Part shown: positions 19,141-20,371 of the stretch, in pieces
Numbering within the stretch: the first letter of the stretch is position 1
Layout: each line of letters starts with the position of its first letter
Source of the DNA: Hysterium pulicare CBS 123377
Taxonomy: Eukaryota; Ascomycota; Dothideomycetes; Hysteriales; Hysteriaceae
Direction of reading: 5' to 3'
Length of the DNA stretch: 20,371 nucleotides
Assembly (NCBI GenBank): GCA_000467715.1
Contig: AJFK01000489.1
Span: 1-20,371 of the forward strand
Notes under the pieces: model-generated
The model's database searches: none
What the model was told of the DNA's origin: nothing
What the model saw: the letters and a program-made list of their open reading frames with translations, nothing else
Translations under genes and position numbers: made by a program

Positions 19141-19216
19141 GCTAGGCTACTACATACACCCCCCCTTTTACTGCGTGCACCTTTCCACTGCATTCACCTC
19201 TCTCTTCCACTACATC
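19141..19216 (+). repeat. second copy of the C/T-rich minisatellite
   Basis: CTACATACACCCCCCCTTTT, then ACTGCGTGCACCTTTCCACT and GCATTCACCTCTCTCTTCCA, then CTACATCCTCC. The unit (CACTRCATYCACCYCYCTTTT type) is that of the array at 1354-1624, 17.5 kb away. About three to four degenerate units. Confidence 0.75.
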
Positions 19217-19404
19217 CTCCAAGTTGTTGGGGCGCGAAGATTGGTGATGGGCCGGGCGAGTAATAACTGTGAACGAGTTGGAGCATTGGCGTTGCCAGAG
19301 CAGGAGGTGGAATGGGATGTTGAGCGGTGGCCTACGAGGCCGCACCCTCGTCCGGTGCCTCATGAGACTGCTCCGCTCGAGCTTTCATACAATGTGTACA
19401 CAAG

Positions 19405-19861
19405 TCAACCATGTTCTGGTCGCTCAAGCGACGCTTCTGCGCCCCCTCTTTCCAATCCCAATCGCCGGGACTGATGTTGGTTATTATGTAAAACACCATC
19501 ATAATGTTGACTCACCCATCTTATTACTTCATCCCACGCTTCTTCATCCATGTATTCTAGCTCGGCTGCGTATATGTTGGCATTCTCGGCTTCTGAAAGC
19601 CCTTGCTTGGTCCGTTCGAGCCTGGAGGAGGGTTTGGAAGTCTATGAAGACGTCGGATATGGGCTTACAGAGAAGCTTCTCGAGCGCCGCACGGAGCTTG
19701 ATGTCATGGCGAGTGAGCGTGGCCAGAGGTTCCCAGATACTGGCATTCGGTTTGGGGCGCTGAGTGCGGCTACCACCTACACGTCCTCCACCTAAGCAAT
19801 TCTCCTCGATATGAGTCTCCCACGGAATTCGGTTTAGATATTCCTTTCTCAAAATGTCCAT
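19405..19861 (-). pseudogene. frameshifted gene of unknown family
   Basis: Seen: the ATG at 19861 opens MDILRKEYLNRIPWETHIEE, then IWEPLATLTRHDIKLRAALE and KLLCKPISDVFIDFQTLLQ with strongly C-ending codons, typical of expressed fungal genes. Near 19600-19640 the protein-like reading moves to another minus frame (19641-19405): RTKQGLSEAENANIYAAELE, then YMDEEAWDEVIRWVSQHYDG and stop at 19405. A GTAAGC donor and TTTCAG acceptor lie either side (76 nt) but joining them creates a TAA codon, so a frameshift is the better explanation. The plus-strand ORFs opposite are read as shadows, though one (19550-19795) is also fairly protein-like. No family recognised. Confidence 0.4.
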
Positions 19862-19890
19862 TATATCCTAGACGGACTCATGCCTGCGTA

Positions 19891-20005
19891 GCCACACGAG
19901 CGGTTACCTATCTCCCACGCCAGTGGCCACCCAACTCCCACACCAGTGGCTACCCAACGCCCGCACAAGTGGCCAATCAACACCTACGCGAGTTTCCATA
20001 CTACT
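19891..20005 (+). repeat. 23-bp tandem repeat, five copies
   Basis: Copies at 19891-19913, 19914-19936 (CCCACGCCAGTGGCCACCCA then ACT), 19937-19959, 19960-19982 and 19983-20005. The central copies are most alike and the outer ones have decayed. The period is not a multiple of three, so it is non-coding. Confidence 0.85.
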
Positions 20006-20159
20006 CCCCTAAGAATGGCTATTGAATCCCCAAACTCGTTGTGCCTGACAGTAGCTCTACAGTATAAATTCTGGACAGTCAAAACACATGTTCAGGACAG
20101 CAAGCCTTGGTATATTCTTCGTCGCCTGCTTCACTTATCATCCTATCAAACTACACTAT

Positions 20160-20371
20160 ACGCTTGGAATTTCGCACTAGTATTAAAATTCTTTCTAGCC
20201 TTTATTATTAGAATTGAAGAGTTTAGAGTTAATAGAAGTAATACTTATTTTATAGCTTATATTTACTTTATCTATAGATTTATACTATAAATTATAGTAG
20301 TAATATAAAAAAAAGTTTTTAAGCTATATTATAATTATAATAAATAATTAATAATTAAAGTAATAATAAAT
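20160..20371. other. AT-rich terminal block
   Basis: From about 20160 the sequence becomes very A/T-rich with many TA steps and short A or T runs, unlike the balanced composition to its left. It looks like the edge of an AT-isochore. The first 30 bases of the window are also AT-rich. No ORF here is credible. Confidence 0.7.

Noticed and set aside
19269-19763. Longest ORF of the window (164 codons, plus strand)
   Set aside because: GTG start, Arg/Leu/Trp-rich, and opposite to minus frames with better codon use; read as a shadow.

Overview
The window looks like filamentous ascomycete (Pezizomycotina) DNA. Evidence seen: short GT-AG introns of about 45-130 nt, C/T-rich leaders before ATG codons, C-ending codons in the better reading frames, a fungal-type UstYa (DUF3328) protein, a fungal-type protein-kinase C-lobe relic, and an AT-rich block at the right end like the AT-isochores common in such genomes. 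It is gene-poor. Most of it is repeats, relics of genes and sequence with no recognisable content. I see no rRNA, tRNA or CRISPR.

Left part (1-3 kb): one likely 3' exon of an unknown gene, a 16-bp triplet repeat, a C/T-rich minisatellite preceded by an inverted copy of itself, and a cluster of four degenerate 36-bp repeats. Centre-left (3.8-8 kb): several minus-strand reading frames. The best is a three-segment membrane protein (4571-3808) with one clean intron but also one in-frame stop. A second small membrane-protein model (7695-7173) needs two introns. Others are broken relics. At 8343-8511 there is a textbook 169-bp MITE: 44-bp perfect terminal inverted repeats and an 8-bp target duplication, so hAT-type.

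Centre (9-12 kb): the C-terminal lobe of a fungal protein kinase without its N-lobe, a G-quadruplex candidate, a diverged duplicated protein module, a telomere-like CCCTAACCAT tract, and minus-strand gene remains at 10974-11390. From 12 to 16 kb I recognise nothing except two hairpins with a diverged direct repeat.

Right part (16.3-18.6 kb) holds the best genes. A small secreted protein with a signal peptide is on the minus strand (16566-16272). About 1.1 kb away, in divergent orientation, is a complete three-exon UstYa-family gene (17656-18593) with both HxxHC motifs. UstYa proteins are copper-type oxidases that cyclise secreted, Kex2-processed peptides in dikaritin RiPP pathways (ustiloxin, phomopsin, asperipin), so this divergent pair is the most interesting candidate system in the window. 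The link is an inference: the secreted protein has only one dibasic site and no repeated core. Beyond it lie relics, a second copy of the minisatellite from the left end, a 23-bp tandem repeat and the AT-rich end.
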